Shown here: positions 1-8,486 of the stretch, one piece after another
How the letters are laid out: the number at the start of each line of letters is the position of its first letter
Numbering within the stretch: position 1 is the first letter of the stretch
NCBI GenBank assembly: GCA_021772975.1
Contig: JAJFKY010000001.1
Span: forward strand, 124,001 to 188,000
Length of the DNA stretch: 64,000 nucleotides
Direction of reading: 5' to 3'
Source: Gammaproteobacteria bacterium
Lineage (GTDB): Bacteria > Pseudomonadota > Gammaproteobacteria > Xanthomonadales > Wenzhouxiangellaceae
The notes under the pieces: generated by a model
Database searches by the model: none
Seen by the model: only the letters and a program-made list of their open reading frames with translations
What the model was told of the DNA's origin: nothing
Translations under genes and position numbers: made by a program

Positions 1-897
1 CAGGTTCGGTGCGACCGCCGCTACTTCACCGGACAGATCATGGGCCTGCATGATGTCTCTGATGGCATTGATGGCATTGTTGCTACCGGCTTCAACCAAC
101 ACCCGCAGTTGGTTGCCAACCTGGGCCGCACTGCGCACCGCGCCCTGCTCCAGTAACACATCCCGCAGCCGGCGCGGACGTGGTGTGGTGATTCCCAGCG
201 TCTGCCCGGATAATTCAGCAGTCAATTCATGCGGAATGCCATCCGCGACTATCCTGCCGGCGCTCAATATTGCCAGCCGATGGCAGCGCTCGGCCTCATC
301 CATCAGATGGGTGGAAACCAGAATGGTGGTTCCGGCGGCACTCAAATCGAATAAATTTTCCCAGAAGTCCCGCCGGTTTTCCGGGTCCACGGCACTGGTT
401 GGTTCGTCCAGAAACAGCATCTTCGGCTTGTGCATGACCGCCGCGGCCAGCGCCAGCCGCTGCTTCTGTCCACCACTCAAGGTACCGGCCAGCTGTGCGG
501 CACGCTCGCTGAGGTTGTAGGTCACCAGCAGTTCATCAATACGGGCGTTGGCCGCGGTTCGATTCAAACCATAAATACTGGCGATAAAGCGTAAATTTTC
601 ACGTATCGTCAGGTCTGTATAAAGCGAGAAGCGCTGGGTCATATAACCAATGGCGGCACGCAGGCGATCAACCTGCTGTGGCACTTTCAGACCCATCACT
701 TCGATCGTGCCGGAACTGGGTATCAACAACCCGCATAACATTCTGATGGTGGTGGATTTACCGCTGCCATTGGGGCCCAGGAAACCGTAAACGGTGCCTT
801 TTTCGATGCGCAGATTAACCTCATCGACAGCTTTTAGATCGCCAAAATAACGACTGATATTGCGAGCCGAAACAGCCAGCTCAGTGCTGTCATGCAT
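1..897 (-). CDS. ABC transporter ATP-binding protein, YbhF-like (partial, 3' end outside window)
   Basis: Read on the minus strand from ATG at 897, the open frame runs off the window start, so it is missing from the ORF track. It starts MHDSTELAVSARNISRYFG and has Walker A (GPNGSGKST), a signature motif (LSGGQKQRLAL) and Walker B (MLFLDEPTSAVD) followed by an H-loop (STHLMDEAE). It should power a drug/lipid-type exporter from the cytoplasmic face. The start overlaps the stop of the HlyD-type gene by 8 bp, so the two are translationally coupled. The order TetR, HlyD, ATPase matches E. coli cecR-ybhG-ybhF. YbhF has two ATPase domains; only one is visible here, and whether a second follows cannot be seen. 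Confidence 0.93.
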   Translation of the reverse strand, partial: MHDSTELAVSARNISRYFGDLKAVDEVNLRIEKGTVYGFLGPNGSGKSTTIRMLCGLLIPSSGTIEVMGLKVPQQVDRLRAAIGYMTQRFSLYTDLTIRENLRFIASIYGLNRTAANARIDELLVTYNLSERAAQLAGTLSGGQKQRLALAAAVMHKPKMLFLDEPTSAVDPENRRDFWENLFDLSAAGTTILVSTHLMDEAERCHRLAILSAGRIVADGIPHELTAELSGQTLGITTPRPRRLRDVLLEQGAVRSAAQVGNQLRVLVEAGSNNAINAIRDIMQAHDLSGEVAAVAPNL

Positions 898-1867
898 CAC
901 TGTCAGACCCGTTCAGATCTACCTGCACCGGGAAGCCCGCCAGGGAGCGGTCAAGCGCCTGCTCCAGCTCGACTTCCACCAGATAAGCGAGTCGGTCACG
1001 GTCATGCTCGGAGAGCGCAAAATACGGTGTGAATACCGGATCAAGACTGATGCGGCGCACCCGGCCGGAATAGCTTTGACCGCCAACATGCACCGTCAAG
1101 ACCGTCTCAAGGCTCAGTTTGCCGCGCTTGGGTGCGGGCACATAGATTCTTGCCCAGGGACGGCTTCCGCCCAGCACAATCGCGACTGTCGCCCGGCTAT
1201 CGGGCTGCTCACCGGTTTCAAACGGCAAGGCTTCCAACAGGCCATCGACCGGCGACCGGACGGTCAACCGCTGGATATGGATCTGATGTTCGTCAATGGC
1301 CGCTTCAGCCGCCGCCAATGCCGCCCTGAGCTGATCCAACTGTTCGACGGTGGCGCCGTTCAGGGCTTCTTCCAGCCGTTTGTTGGCTGCATCACGATTG
1401 GCCAGTGACTGGTCATAATCAGCCTGGGCACGATCCAGGTCAGCCGCTGGCGCGAGCTTTCGCTGGCGCATATCGGCGACCCGCTTTAACTGCGCCGCGG
1501 CGTTGTTCAAATTGCCCTGGGCACCGGCCAGCTCAGCACGTATCCGGGCAATATCCTCTTCGCGTGGGCCGCGCAGCAATTCGTCCAGACTGGCCTGCTG
1601 CTGGTCTCGTTGTGCCTGCAGCATTCTCAGACGCGCCAGCTGCGGTGCGCCGTCCTGCCGCAAGATGATATCTCCGGCCACCACCCGCTGGCCTTCGGTA
1701 GCCAGTATTTCGACTATCGGTTCAGCGGCGGTAGCCACCAGTTCATAACGATCCCATTCCAGGGTGCCAAAGGCCTGCGCGCCGTCCTCACCACTACTGC
1801 AGGCGGTCAGCCATAGCGATGCTGCAATGCTCAGCATGGCGCCACAGACTCGGACCAGCCGTTTCAT
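890..1867 (-). CDS. HlyD-family membrane fusion lipoprotein (YbhG-like)
   Basis: This 325-residue protein is the periplasmic adaptor of an ABC export system. It has a lipoprotein signal ending LTAC near residues 20-23. A barrel-sandwich half (ILATEGQRVVAGDIIL) follows, then a long Ala/Gln/Arg-rich coiled-coil hairpin (about residues 75-195), the second sandwich half (LTVRSPVDGLLE) and a beta-barrel C-terminus. Its start overlaps the stop of the TetR gene by 4 bp (ATGA) and its stop overlaps the ATPase start, which indicates an operon. Family knowledge places such adaptors between an inner-membrane ABC transporter and an outer-membrane channel; neither the permease nor the channel is in view. 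Confidence 0.92.
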   Translation of the reverse strand: MKRLVRVCGAMLSIAASLWLTACSSGEDGAQAFGTLEWDRYELVATAAEPIVEILATEGQRVVAGDIILRQDGAPQLARLRMLQAQRDQQQASLDELLRGPREEDIARIRAELAGAQGNLNNAAAQLKRVADMRQRKLAPAADLDRAQADYDQSLANRDAANKRLEEALNGATVEQLDQLRAALAAAEAAIDEHQIHIQRLTVRSPVDGLLEALPFETGEQPDSRATVAIVLGGSRPWARIYVPAPKRGKLSLETVLTVHVGGQSYSGRVRRISLDPVFTPYFALSEHDRDRLAYLVEVELEQALDRSLAGFPVQVDLNGSDSDA

Positions 1868-2511
1868 TTCATTATCCCTTTTCGCAGCAGGTCATTGATA
1901 TGCCGGATCATGGTCTGTTCCCAGTCTTCACCTGACTGCAAACCCAGTGCCGGTCCGACCACCGGCGCCGCCACAAAAGGAAAGGCACACAGGCTGATCA
2001 GTGACAATACGGTTAGTTTGGGATTCAGGTCGGCGCGCAGATCGCCGTGGGCGGCAATCTTAGCCACGATGGTCTGCAGCAGAACACCGGCTTTGCCGGC
2101 CACCTGCTGAATAAAAAAATCCCGCCGCGCACCTTCGGAGCTCAACACATCACGCACCAGAATACGCGGCATCCAGGGCATCGCGCTGAGTGTCTCTATA
2201 TATAGCCTGACCAGTGCCTGCAGGCACTGCTCGCCATTCAGCGGGCTTTCCGCCAAGGCCTGCAGGCGGGCCAGCAGCGGCTGCGCCGATTCCTTGACCA
2301 CCGCTTCAAACAAACCCTGTTTGTGCTTGAAATAGTAATGGACCATGGCGGTGTTGACCTCGGCATCCGCAGCGATCGCGCGCAGACTGGCGCCGGCAAA
2401 ACCATGTTCGGCAAAGTGCTCGCGGGCCGCCTGCAACAGGCCATCACGGGCAGCTTTGGCCCTCGTTGACTTGGAGTTGGCTGCTGCCTGGTGAGCTTGA
2501 TTTGCTTGCAT
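1864..2511 (-). CDS. TetR/AcrR-family transcriptional regulator (CecR-like)
   Basis: This 215-residue protein has an N-terminal TetR helix-turn-helix (about residues 20-70; LRAIAADAEVNTAMVHYYFK) and a C-terminal ligand-binding half resembling the CecR group, in keeping with its position in front of ybhG/ybhF-like genes. It probably represses its own operon in the absence of a toxic ligand. A near-perfect 22-bp palindrome 43 bp upstream of the start is the obvious operator. The ligand is unknown. The N-terminal segment (QANQAHQAAANSKSTRAKAA) is low-complexity and probably disordered. Confidence 0.92.
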   Translation of the reverse strand: MQANQAHQAAANSKSTRAKAARDGLLQAAREHFAEHGFAGASLRAIAADAEVNTAMVHYYFKHKQGLFEAVVKESAQPLLARLQALAESPLNGEQCLQALVRLYIETLSAMPWMPRILVRDVLSSEGARRDFFIQQVAGKAGVLLQTIVAKIAAHGDLRADLNPKLTVLSLISLCAFPFVAAPVVGPALGLQSGEDWEQTMIRHINDLLRKGIMK

Positions 2512-2554
2512 ATGGACTTCCTGGTGATAGCGATATCAGTAGTTTGAATATCAA

Positions 2555-2576
2555 ATTAATTAAACGTTTGATTAAT
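2555..2576. promoter_or_regulatory. Palindromic operator upstream of the TetR/HlyD/ABC operon
   Basis: The segment TTAATTAAACGTTTGATTAA plus one flanking base on each side forms a 22-bp inverted repeat with a single mismatched pair, centred on a CG step. It sits in the AT-rich region between the divergent TetR gene and the ATP-grasp gene, where a TetR-type repressor usually binds. That the neighbouring regulator binds it is inference. Confidence 0.7.
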
Positions 2577-2722
2577 ATATACTCCGACTGAACACTTTGC
2601 AAGCACCGCGACCTGCTCGCTGTGGTCAGATGCTGCTCATGGGAAAGGTCTGATCCAGGGCTAATTCCGACTCCGCGGTGTGCTGGTTATCGGCATACCA
2701 CTGAAGTGTTAAGCTAATAAAG

Positions 2723-4150
2723 ATGACTGTAGACAATTCTCGGAATTTTAATGAAATGCTGGCAGCGGATGATTCCGTGCGGCCCGCTTACCGGCAGCTG
2801 GACGAATGGTTAAAGTCCAAGCCGGATAACTTTTTAAGACGCAAATCCCGCGATGCGGAAGTGCTGTTCCGCCGGCTGGGTATTACCTTTGCCGTATATG
2901 GCGGCAAGCAGACCAGCGAACGACTGATCCCCTTTGATGTGATTCCGCGGATTATCGCCGCGGATGAATGGCGCCGGCTGGAGCGTGGCATCCGGCAGCG
3001 AGTCAGCGCACTGAATGCATTTCTGTACGATGTTTATCATGATCAGGAAATTATCCGCGCCGGACGCGTACCGGCCGAATTGATCACCTCCAATGCCGCT
3101 TTTCTGCCGGAGATGATCGGTCACAATCCAGCCCTCAACGTGTATGCGCATATTGTCGGTACTGATATGGTGCGAACCGGCGAAAACGAATTCTATGTGC
3201 TGGAAGACAATGCACGCACGCCATCGGGCGTTTCCTACATGCTGGAAAACCGGGAAACGATGATGCATCTGTTTCCTGATCTGTTCGCTGCTCACCGGGT
3301 AGCGCCGGTTGATCAATATACCGACCTGCTGCTGGAGACCATGATCAAAGTCGCGCCACAGGGGTTGGATGGCGATCCCAACCTGGCGGTATTGACACCC
3401 GGCGTGCATAACTCGGCGTATTTTGAGCACGCTTTTCTGGCTGATCAGATGGGCGTGGAACTGGTCGAAGGCGGCGACCTGCAGGTTAAAGATGGCTATC
3501 TTTACATGCATACCACCCAGGGCGATAAGCGGGTGGACGTGGTATACCGGCGTATCGATGATGACTATCTGGATCCACTCACTTTCCGGCCGGATTCGAT
3601 GCTGGGCGTGGCGGGAATTTTCGATGTATATCGCGCCGGGCGGGTCACCATTATCAATGCACCCGGCTCCGGCATTGCCGATGACAAAGCCATTTATTCA
3701 TACATGCCGGACATCATTGAGTTTTATACCGGTGAGCAGCCGTTACTCAACAATGTCCCGACTTATCGTTGCAATGACAATCAGCAGCTCAGTTATGTAC
3801 TGGATAATCTGAACCAGCTGGTAGTCAAGGAAGTGCACGGCTCCGGCGGGTACGGCATGCTGATCGGACCTGCCGCCAGCAGCCGGGAATTGCGCGAATT
3901 CACTAGCAAACTCAAGCAAACCCCGGAAGCCTATATTGCCCAGCCGACCCTGGCTTTATCGGCCTGTCCGGCGCTGGTCAAAAGCGGCATTGCACCTCGG
4001 CATGTCGATCTGCGCCCGTTCGTGCTGGTATCTGATGATATCCGGATTACGCCTGGCGGCCTGACCCGGGTGGCGATGCGCGAGGGTTCGCTGGTGGTGA
4101 ATTCTTCCCAGGGCGGCGGCACCAAGGATACCTGGGTACTGGAAGACTAA
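2723..4150 (+). CDS. Circularly permuted ATP-grasp type 2 family protein (Anbu operon, gene 1)
   Basis: This 475-residue protein belongs to the circularly permuted ATP-grasp family (former DUF404/DUF407). Visible family features include the internal DNARTPSGVSYMLENR segment (about residues 160-175), VYRRIDDDYLDPL and the glycine-rich KEVHGSGGYGMLIGP. Members are predicted peptide ligases or amidoligases, but no substrate has been firmly assigned. It starts a plus-strand set with an alpha-E protein, a transglutaminase and Anbu, a conserved genomic association in proteobacteria. The next gene begins 85 bp downstream. The start follows a long AT-rich upstream region shared with the divergent TetR gene. 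Confidence 0.93.
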   Translation: MTVDNSRNFNEMLAADDSVRPAYRQLDEWLKSKPDNFLRRKSRDAEVLFRRLGITFAVYGGKQTSERLIPFDVIPRIIAADEWRRLERGIRQRVSALNAFLYDVYHDQEIIRAGRVPAELITSNAAFLPEMIGHNPALNVYAHIVGTDMVRTGENEFYVLEDNARTPSGVSYMLENRETMMHLFPDLFAAHRVAPVDQYTDLLLETMIKVAPQGLDGDPNLAVLTPGVHNSAYFEHAFLADQMGVELVEGGDLQVKDGYLYMHTTQGDKRVDVVYRRIDDDYLDPLTFRPDSMLGVAGIFDVYRAGRVTIINAPGSGIADDKAIYSYMPDIIEFYTGEQPLLNNVPTYRCNDNQQLSYVLDNLNQLVVKEVHGSGGYGMLIGPAASSRELREFTSKLKQTPEAYIAQPTLALSACPALVKSGIAPRHVDLRPFVLVSDDIRITPGGLTRVAMREGSLVVNSSQGGGTKDTWVLED

Positions 4151-4235
4151 TGGACTGCCTTGATTTGAATACCGCACCCCGATGCAACCTGAATAAGATA
4201 ATCACGACCTCAACAGCAATGACGGTAACGCCAAA

Positions 4236-5189
4236 ATGTTAGCCCGGACCGCGGACAATTTATTCTGGATGGCGCGTTATACCGAACGGGCGCAAAACAT
4301 TGCCCGTATGGTAGAAGTCGCCAGCCGCCTGGCGATGACGCCCTCCGCCGGCGACGGCCATCGCGAGCAATGGCGCTCGACCTTGATCAGTGTCGGCAGC
4401 GAGCAGGCTTATTTTGCCAAGTACGATAAACTGGAAGCCGACCGTGTGATCGACTTTTTACTGCTGGATCAGGACAACACTTCCAGCGTACGCAGTTGCC
4501 TGAGTTCGGCACGCAATAGTGCGCGTGCAGTGCGGACCGCCACCACCCGGGAAATGTGGGAAAGTGTTAACTCGACCTGGCTGGAAATAGCCAATACCAG
4601 GTCCGCTCAAATACAGCGCGAGGTGCTGCCGGAATTTTTGCAGTGGGTACTGCAGCGCTCGGCCTTGTTTCAAGGCTGCTTGATCGGCTCAATAATGCGT
4701 AATGATTCTTTCCATTTTTGCCAGGCCGGAACCTACCTGGAACGGGCTGACAATACCGCCCGTATACTGGACGTGAAATATCATCTGCTGCTACCCAACC
4801 ATGCCGTGATCGGCGGTGGTATTGACCGCTCCCAGTGGGCCACAATTTTACGTTCGTTCTCGGCCTTACGATCTTATAAATGGGTCTATCGACGTGGTTA
4901 CCGGGCCGGCGATGTGGCGGAGTTTCTGATCCTGCGGCCTGAAATGCCGCGTTCCATTGCCCATTGTTATGCGGGCATTGATGAAGCCATGCGTGGACTG
5001 GCTCAATACTATGGCCAGACCACGGCCTGTCAGGCCCTGGCCGCTGAGGCCAACGCGAATTTAAGCGGCACCGATATCAATCAGATTCTGCGTGCTGGCC
5101 TGCATGAATTTTTACAGCAGCGCATTGCCTGGAGCAATGAATTCGCACACTGTCTGGCCTCAAGTTACTATTTTGCGCAAGTGGCATAA
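4236..5189 (+). CDS. Alpha-E domain-containing protein (DUF403; Anbu operon, gene 2)
   Basis: This 317-residue, mostly alpha-helical protein starts MLARTADNLFWMARYTERAQ, the typical N-terminus of the alpha-E family. Further family marks are FLERADNTARIL-like (YLERADNTARILDVKYH, about residues 167-183) and the C-terminal QRIAWSNEFAHCLASSYYF. The biochemical role is not known. Family members are almost always found with circularly permuted ATP-grasp enzymes, sometimes fused to them, which suggests a partner in ligation of an unidentified peptide. The stop lies 1 bp before the next start. Confidence 0.93.
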   Translation: MLARTADNLFWMARYTERAQNIARMVEVASRLAMTPSAGDGHREQWRSTLISVGSEQAYFAKYDKLEADRVIDFLLLDQDNTSSVRSCLSSARNSARAVRTATTREMWESVNSTWLEIANTRSAQIQREVLPEFLQWVLQRSALFQGCLIGSIMRNDSFHFCQAGTYLERADNTARILDVKYHLLLPNHAVIGGGIDRSQWATILRSFSALRSYKWVYRRGYRAGDVAEFLILRPEMPRSIAHCYAGIDEAMRGLAQYYGQTTACQALAAEANANLSGTDINQILRAGLHEFLQQRIAWSNEFAHCLASSYYFAQVA

Positions 5190-5190
5190 C

Positions 5191-6003
5191 ATGAAAATTA
5201 AAGTCAGACATCAGACCCGCTACCGTTACGACACGCCGGTCACCTACTCGATTCAGCGCCTGCGCCTGACTCCGCGGGCATTCGCCACGCAGCAGGTACA
5301 TGACTGGAGCATTGACATCCCGGGCATGGACCATGCGCTGCAATATACTGATGCACTCGGCAACCTGGTCCAGGTCACGACATTACAGACCGAGCACCAG
5401 GAGATTGTGTTGAGCGTCAGCGGTGAAGTGGAAACCAGTGACAGCAATGGTGTGGTAGAAGGCCTGGCGCAGGAACCTCCGGTGGGCATTTTTCTGCGCC
5501 GCACACCACTCACCCGAGCAGACGCACAGATCACCGAACTGGCCAATAGCATCACAGCGGCAAACCCGCTCGACCGTGCGCACGCACTGATGCAGTCCAT
5601 CCTGACCAGAATCACCTATCAGATTGGCGTTACCGACAGCGACACCACAGCCGCTGAAGCCCTGGCTCAGGGTCAGGGGGTCTGCCAGGATCACAGCCAT
5701 GTGTTTATTTCCGCCTGCCGGGTATTGGATATCCCGGCACGCTACGTCACCGGCTATCTGGTCATTGATAATGAGCAAAACAATACGGTAATCACAGCCG
5801 AGGCCCACCATGCCTGGGCGGAGGCCTATATTCAGGGGCTTGGCTGGGTAGCGTTTGATGTCGCCAACGGAATCTGCACCGATCAGCGCTACGTGCGGCT
5901 GGCGAGCGGGCTGGATTTTATCTCTGCAGCACCCTTGCGCGGCAGCCGGCGGGGCGGTGCCAGCGAGCAGCTTGAGGTACAAGTCAGCGCGCAACAACAG
6001 TAG
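5191..6003 (+). CDS. Transglutaminase-like family protein (Anbu operon, gene 3)
   Basis: The ORF track begins at 5092 inside the previous gene. The start at 5191 is preferred because it gives the family N-terminus (MKIKVRHQTRYRYDTPVTYS) and follows the alpha-E stop directly; this yields 270 residues. An N-terminal beta domain is followed by the transglutaminase core with Cys in GQGVCQDHSHVF, His in EAHHAWAEAY and Asp in WVAFDVANG, the complete Cys-His-Asp triad. Bacterial members are thought to act as cysteine proteases or amide-bond transferases. Its partners are the ATP-grasp/alpha-E pair upstream and Anbu 33 bp downstream. Confidence 0.93.
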   Translation: MKIKVRHQTRYRYDTPVTYSIQRLRLTPRAFATQQVHDWSIDIPGMDHALQYTDALGNLVQVTTLQTEHQEIVLSVSGEVETSDSNGVVEGLAQEPPVGIFLRRTPLTRADAQITELANSITAANPLDRAHALMQSILTRITYQIGVTDSDTTAAEALAQGQGVCQDHSHVFISACRVLDIPARYVTGYLVIDNEQNNTVITAEAHHAWAEAYIQGLGWVAFDVANGICTDQRYVRLASGLDFISAAPLRGSRRGGASEQLEVQVSAQQQ

Positions 6004-6036
6004 AATAAAGCACCTGTTACCTGCCTGAGCCCGTGC

Positions 6037-6768
6037 ATGACTTATTGTGTTGCCCTTAAACTCGAACGCGGGCTGGTATTCGCTGCTGATACCCGCACCA
6101 ACGCGGGCATTGATAACATCTCCACTTTTTCCAAACTGCACTCCTGGGAGCAGGACGGCGAACGTGTGATGGTATTGCTGAGCGCCGGCAACCTTGCCAT
6201 CACCCAGGCGATCATCAGCCAGTTGGAGCAGCATCAGCGTAGCGACAACCTGGATAGCGCCACCATTTTTAATGTTCAATCGATGTTTCAGGCCGCCCGA
6301 GTCGTCGGTGATGCGGTCCGTCAGGTCTATGCGATTGACGGCAAAGCGCTGGAAGCCAGGGGCGAATCATTTACCGCTTCGCTGATATTTGGAGGACAGA
6401 TCAAAGGCGAATCGCCGCGCTTATTCCACATCTACGCGGAAGGCAATTTTATCGAAGCCACCGATGACACTGCTTTTTTTCAGATTGGTGAGCACAAGTA
6501 CGGCAAACCTATTCTGGATCGGGTCGCGCGTGCCGACATGCGGCTGGGCGAAGCCGCCAAGTTATTACTGGTATCGTTTGATTCCACCCTGCGTTCCAAC
6601 CTATCGGTTGGCATGCCGGTCGATCTGCTGGCCTATCAGGCTGACAATCTGCGTATCACGCGCAAAAAACGCATTGAACAGGATGATGAATATTTCAAAG
6701 ACCTGTCAGATGGTTGGTCTGTCGCCTTGCGCGAGGCTTTTGATAACCTGCCTGAACTGGAAATCTAG
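6037..6768 (+). CDS. Anbu, proteasome-like Ntn-hydrolase peptidase (Anbu operon, gene 4)
   Basis: This 243-residue protein matches the Anbu (bacterial proteasome homologue) family: MTYCVALKLERGLVFAADTRTNAGID, where Thr2 becomes the N-terminal nucleophile once Met is removed. Asp18 (AADTR) and a downstream lysine correspond to proteasome beta-subunit catalytic positions. The sequence ends in an acidic tail. Anbu forms a helical or ring assembly in the cytoplasm; its physiological substrate is unsettled. The gene follows the ATP-grasp, alpha-E and transglutaminase genes, the standard neighbourhood for Anbu. No ATPase ring subunit is encoded nearby. Confidence 0.95.
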   Translation: MTYCVALKLERGLVFAADTRTNAGIDNISTFSKLHSWEQDGERVMVLLSAGNLAITQAIISQLEQHQRSDNLDSATIFNVQSMFQAARVVGDAVRQVYAIDGKALEARGESFTASLIFGGQIKGESPRLFHIYAEGNFIEATDDTAFFQIGEHKYGKPILDRVARADMRLGEAAKLLLVSFDSTLRSNLSVGMPVDLLAYQADNLRITRKKRIEQDDEYFKDLSDGWSVALREAFDNLPELEI

Positions 6769-6813
6769 CCAGCCCTGACCAACCGGTCACATTCAAAGCA
6801 AGTTCATACCGCC

Positions 6814-6882
6814 GCCAGCAGGTGCTGGCTATTTAACCGTCAAGCAAAACCTGCGAGCACGGTAGCAGCAGTGCTGCTACCG
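6814..6882. terminator. Two strong hairpins between convergent genes (probable bidirectional terminator)
   Basis: Two stems lie between the end of Anbu and the end of the minus-strand flavoprotein: GCCAGCA/TGCTGGC (6814-6829, followed by TATTTAA) and an 11-bp stem CGGTAGCAGCA/TGCTGCTACCG (6860-6882). Placement between converging genes suggests termination, although neither has a long U-tract. Confidence 0.5.
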
Positions 6883-6905
6883 GACTGACTTCGCAGTATG
6901 CGGCT

Positions 6906-8486
6906 TCAGGACACTTCCGCCAGCACCTCGGCCTGATCAGGCACCGGTGATAAGTGAGCTGCCAGAAACTGCTTCAGCGGATTAATATGTTCAGGCTCTT
7001 TCCACTCGGCGGCCAGGTCTTCGATAACATGATGCTCGGCAATAAATTCACCGCCGGCATAATATCTGATAATGGGATGCAGGAATTTGCTCAAATTGGC
7101 TTTTTCATAGTCCGTTCTGTTGATTCTGCTTTGGCTGGAATGATCGCCCGGATCCTGGGATTCACCAAACTCAAGCGTCACCACCAGATATTCGCGGGCA
7201 TCCTTCGCCAGCACCTCATGCACGTAATCAGTTGGTACAGTCGGGTAATAATGTGCCCCATCATCTTGTTCCGCGATAATGATCGCATCGCATAAGAACC
7301 CTGGTTGCTGCCATATCGAGGAAGACCGGTTAACCCGTTGCAAAATGCTGTCAGTGACCTGCTCGGCCTGCAGTTCGATTTTTTTGCCAGGCATCGGCAC
7401 GCTGTGGTTTTTATTGTTCAGAATGTTGGCCAGTGCCTGCACGTTATACCTGAATCCATGAATAAAGCCTGACATGTACTTTTTGAAATCCCTCACCTGT
7501 GTAACAGTTCCGGCAAAGTAGAGATTCCTGACATTGACCGATTCCCATTCGGAAGTCTGAGTAGGAAAGCGATCATCAATACTAAGCCCAGGCTTGCAGC
7601 TGTCATCAAACATCGAATTATCAAAGCGAAAGCCTGTGCAACCTATAATATGATCGTATTCAAGGTGCTCCTGTTCACGATTGTCATTGTTGTAATTGAA
7701 CACGGCCTCATAATGATCAGCATGTTTTTCGATGCGTACCAGATCCGCATCCAGCACGGCATTCTGTGACTTGAGGTGATAAGTATCCAGCAGATTATTA
7801 TTCACTGCCCGCAAATGACCGACAAAATGTGAGCGCCACGCCATCTTAAGGGGTGTCGGGCTGGCAAGGTGAATGGATGCGGCGGTATCCACCAGGTAGT
7901 CCGCAGTTTCAAAGGCCGAATTACCTTTGCCGAGAATAAGCACCCGCTTATTGATATATTTGGATTTGTCCAGGGTTAAATCGACATACTGCTCAACAAA
8001 CTCGCCGCCGTCAATATCAGGAATATAGGGTTCGCTTACACCAGTGGCCATGACCAGATAACGGGATTCAAAAACTTTACCGGCCGCATCCGTTACTGAA
8101 AAATTGCCGTCTTTGCTAATCGCAATAACATCGGTGTTGTAGCGCACATTAAGCTCAAAGTGCCGTGCAAAATCACGCAGATAATCAACCATGCCATCGG
8201 CCGGCGGAAAGTACTCTTTACTGTATTCTTTATACAGCATCTTATCATCGTCACTTAACAGCGAGTTCCAGTCCCAGCGCAGATTAATCTCGGTATCTTC
8301 ATAACCGGTATGAACTTTATTGATAGAGATTAATTTTCGGTGTACCGGCTTGGTCTTAAAAAATGTTCCCGCTGACTCGCCTTTTTCCAGAATAAGATAC
8401 TTGCGCTGATTCTTCTGCAGGAAATAACCCAATTGCAATCCCGCCGGACCAGCTCCAATAACGAGATAATCATAATATTCTGTCAT
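6906..8486 (-). CDS. FAD/NAD(P)-dependent oxidoreductase, FOXRED2/flavin monooxygenase-like
   Basis: This 526-residue protein has an N-terminal FAD-binding Rossmann motif (YLVIGAGPAGLQLGYFLQ, residues about 7-24) and a second nucleotide-binding motif near residue 180 (RVLILGKGNSAFETADYL) expected to bind NAD(P)H. The phrase IGCTGFRFDNSMF near residue 280 resembles the conserved ATG-type motif of flavin monooxygenases. Overall it is closest to FOXRED2-like proteins, used in bacteria as hydroxylases or oxidases, sometimes in natural product pathways. No signal peptide or membrane segment is seen, so it is probably cytoplasmic. It stands alone, convergent with the Anbu operon and divergent from deaD. 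The substrate is unknown. Confidence 0.82.
   Translation of the reverse strand: MTEYYDYLVIGAGPAGLQLGYFLQKNQRKYLILEKGESAGTFFKTKPVHRKLISINKVHTGYEDTEINLRWDWNSLLSDDDKMLYKEYSKEYFPPADGMVDYLRDFARHFELNVRYNTDVIAISKDGNFSVTDAAGKVFESRYLVMATGVSEPYIPDIDGGEFVEQYVDLTLDKSKYINKRVLILGKGNSAFETADYLVDTAASIHLASPTPLKMAWRSHFVGHLRAVNNNLLDTYHLKSQNAVLDADLVRIEKHADHYEAVFNYNNDNREQEHLEYDHIIGCTGFRFDNSMFDDSCKPGLSIDDRFPTQTSEWESVNVRNLYFAGTVTQVRDFKKYMSGFIHGFRYNVQALANILNNKNHSVPMPGKKIELQAEQVTDSILQRVNRSSSIWQQPGFLCDAIIIAEQDDGAHYYPTVPTDYVHEVLAKDAREYLVVTLEFGESQDPGDHSSQSRINRTDYEKANLSKFLHPIIRYYAGGEFIAEHHVIEDLAAEWKEPEHINPLKQFLAAHLSPVPDQAEVLAEVS

Noticed and set aside
50-520. 156-residue plus-strand ORF
   Set aside because: Antisense to the partial ABC ATPase, whose signature and Walker B motifs read on the minus strand.
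860-1408. 182-residue plus-strand ORF
   Set aside because: Antisense to the HlyD-type gene, which has a full domain pattern and operon overlaps.
5383-6279. 298-residue minus-strand ORF
   Set aside because: It covers parts of two well-supported plus-strand genes (transglutaminase and Anbu) and shows no domain.
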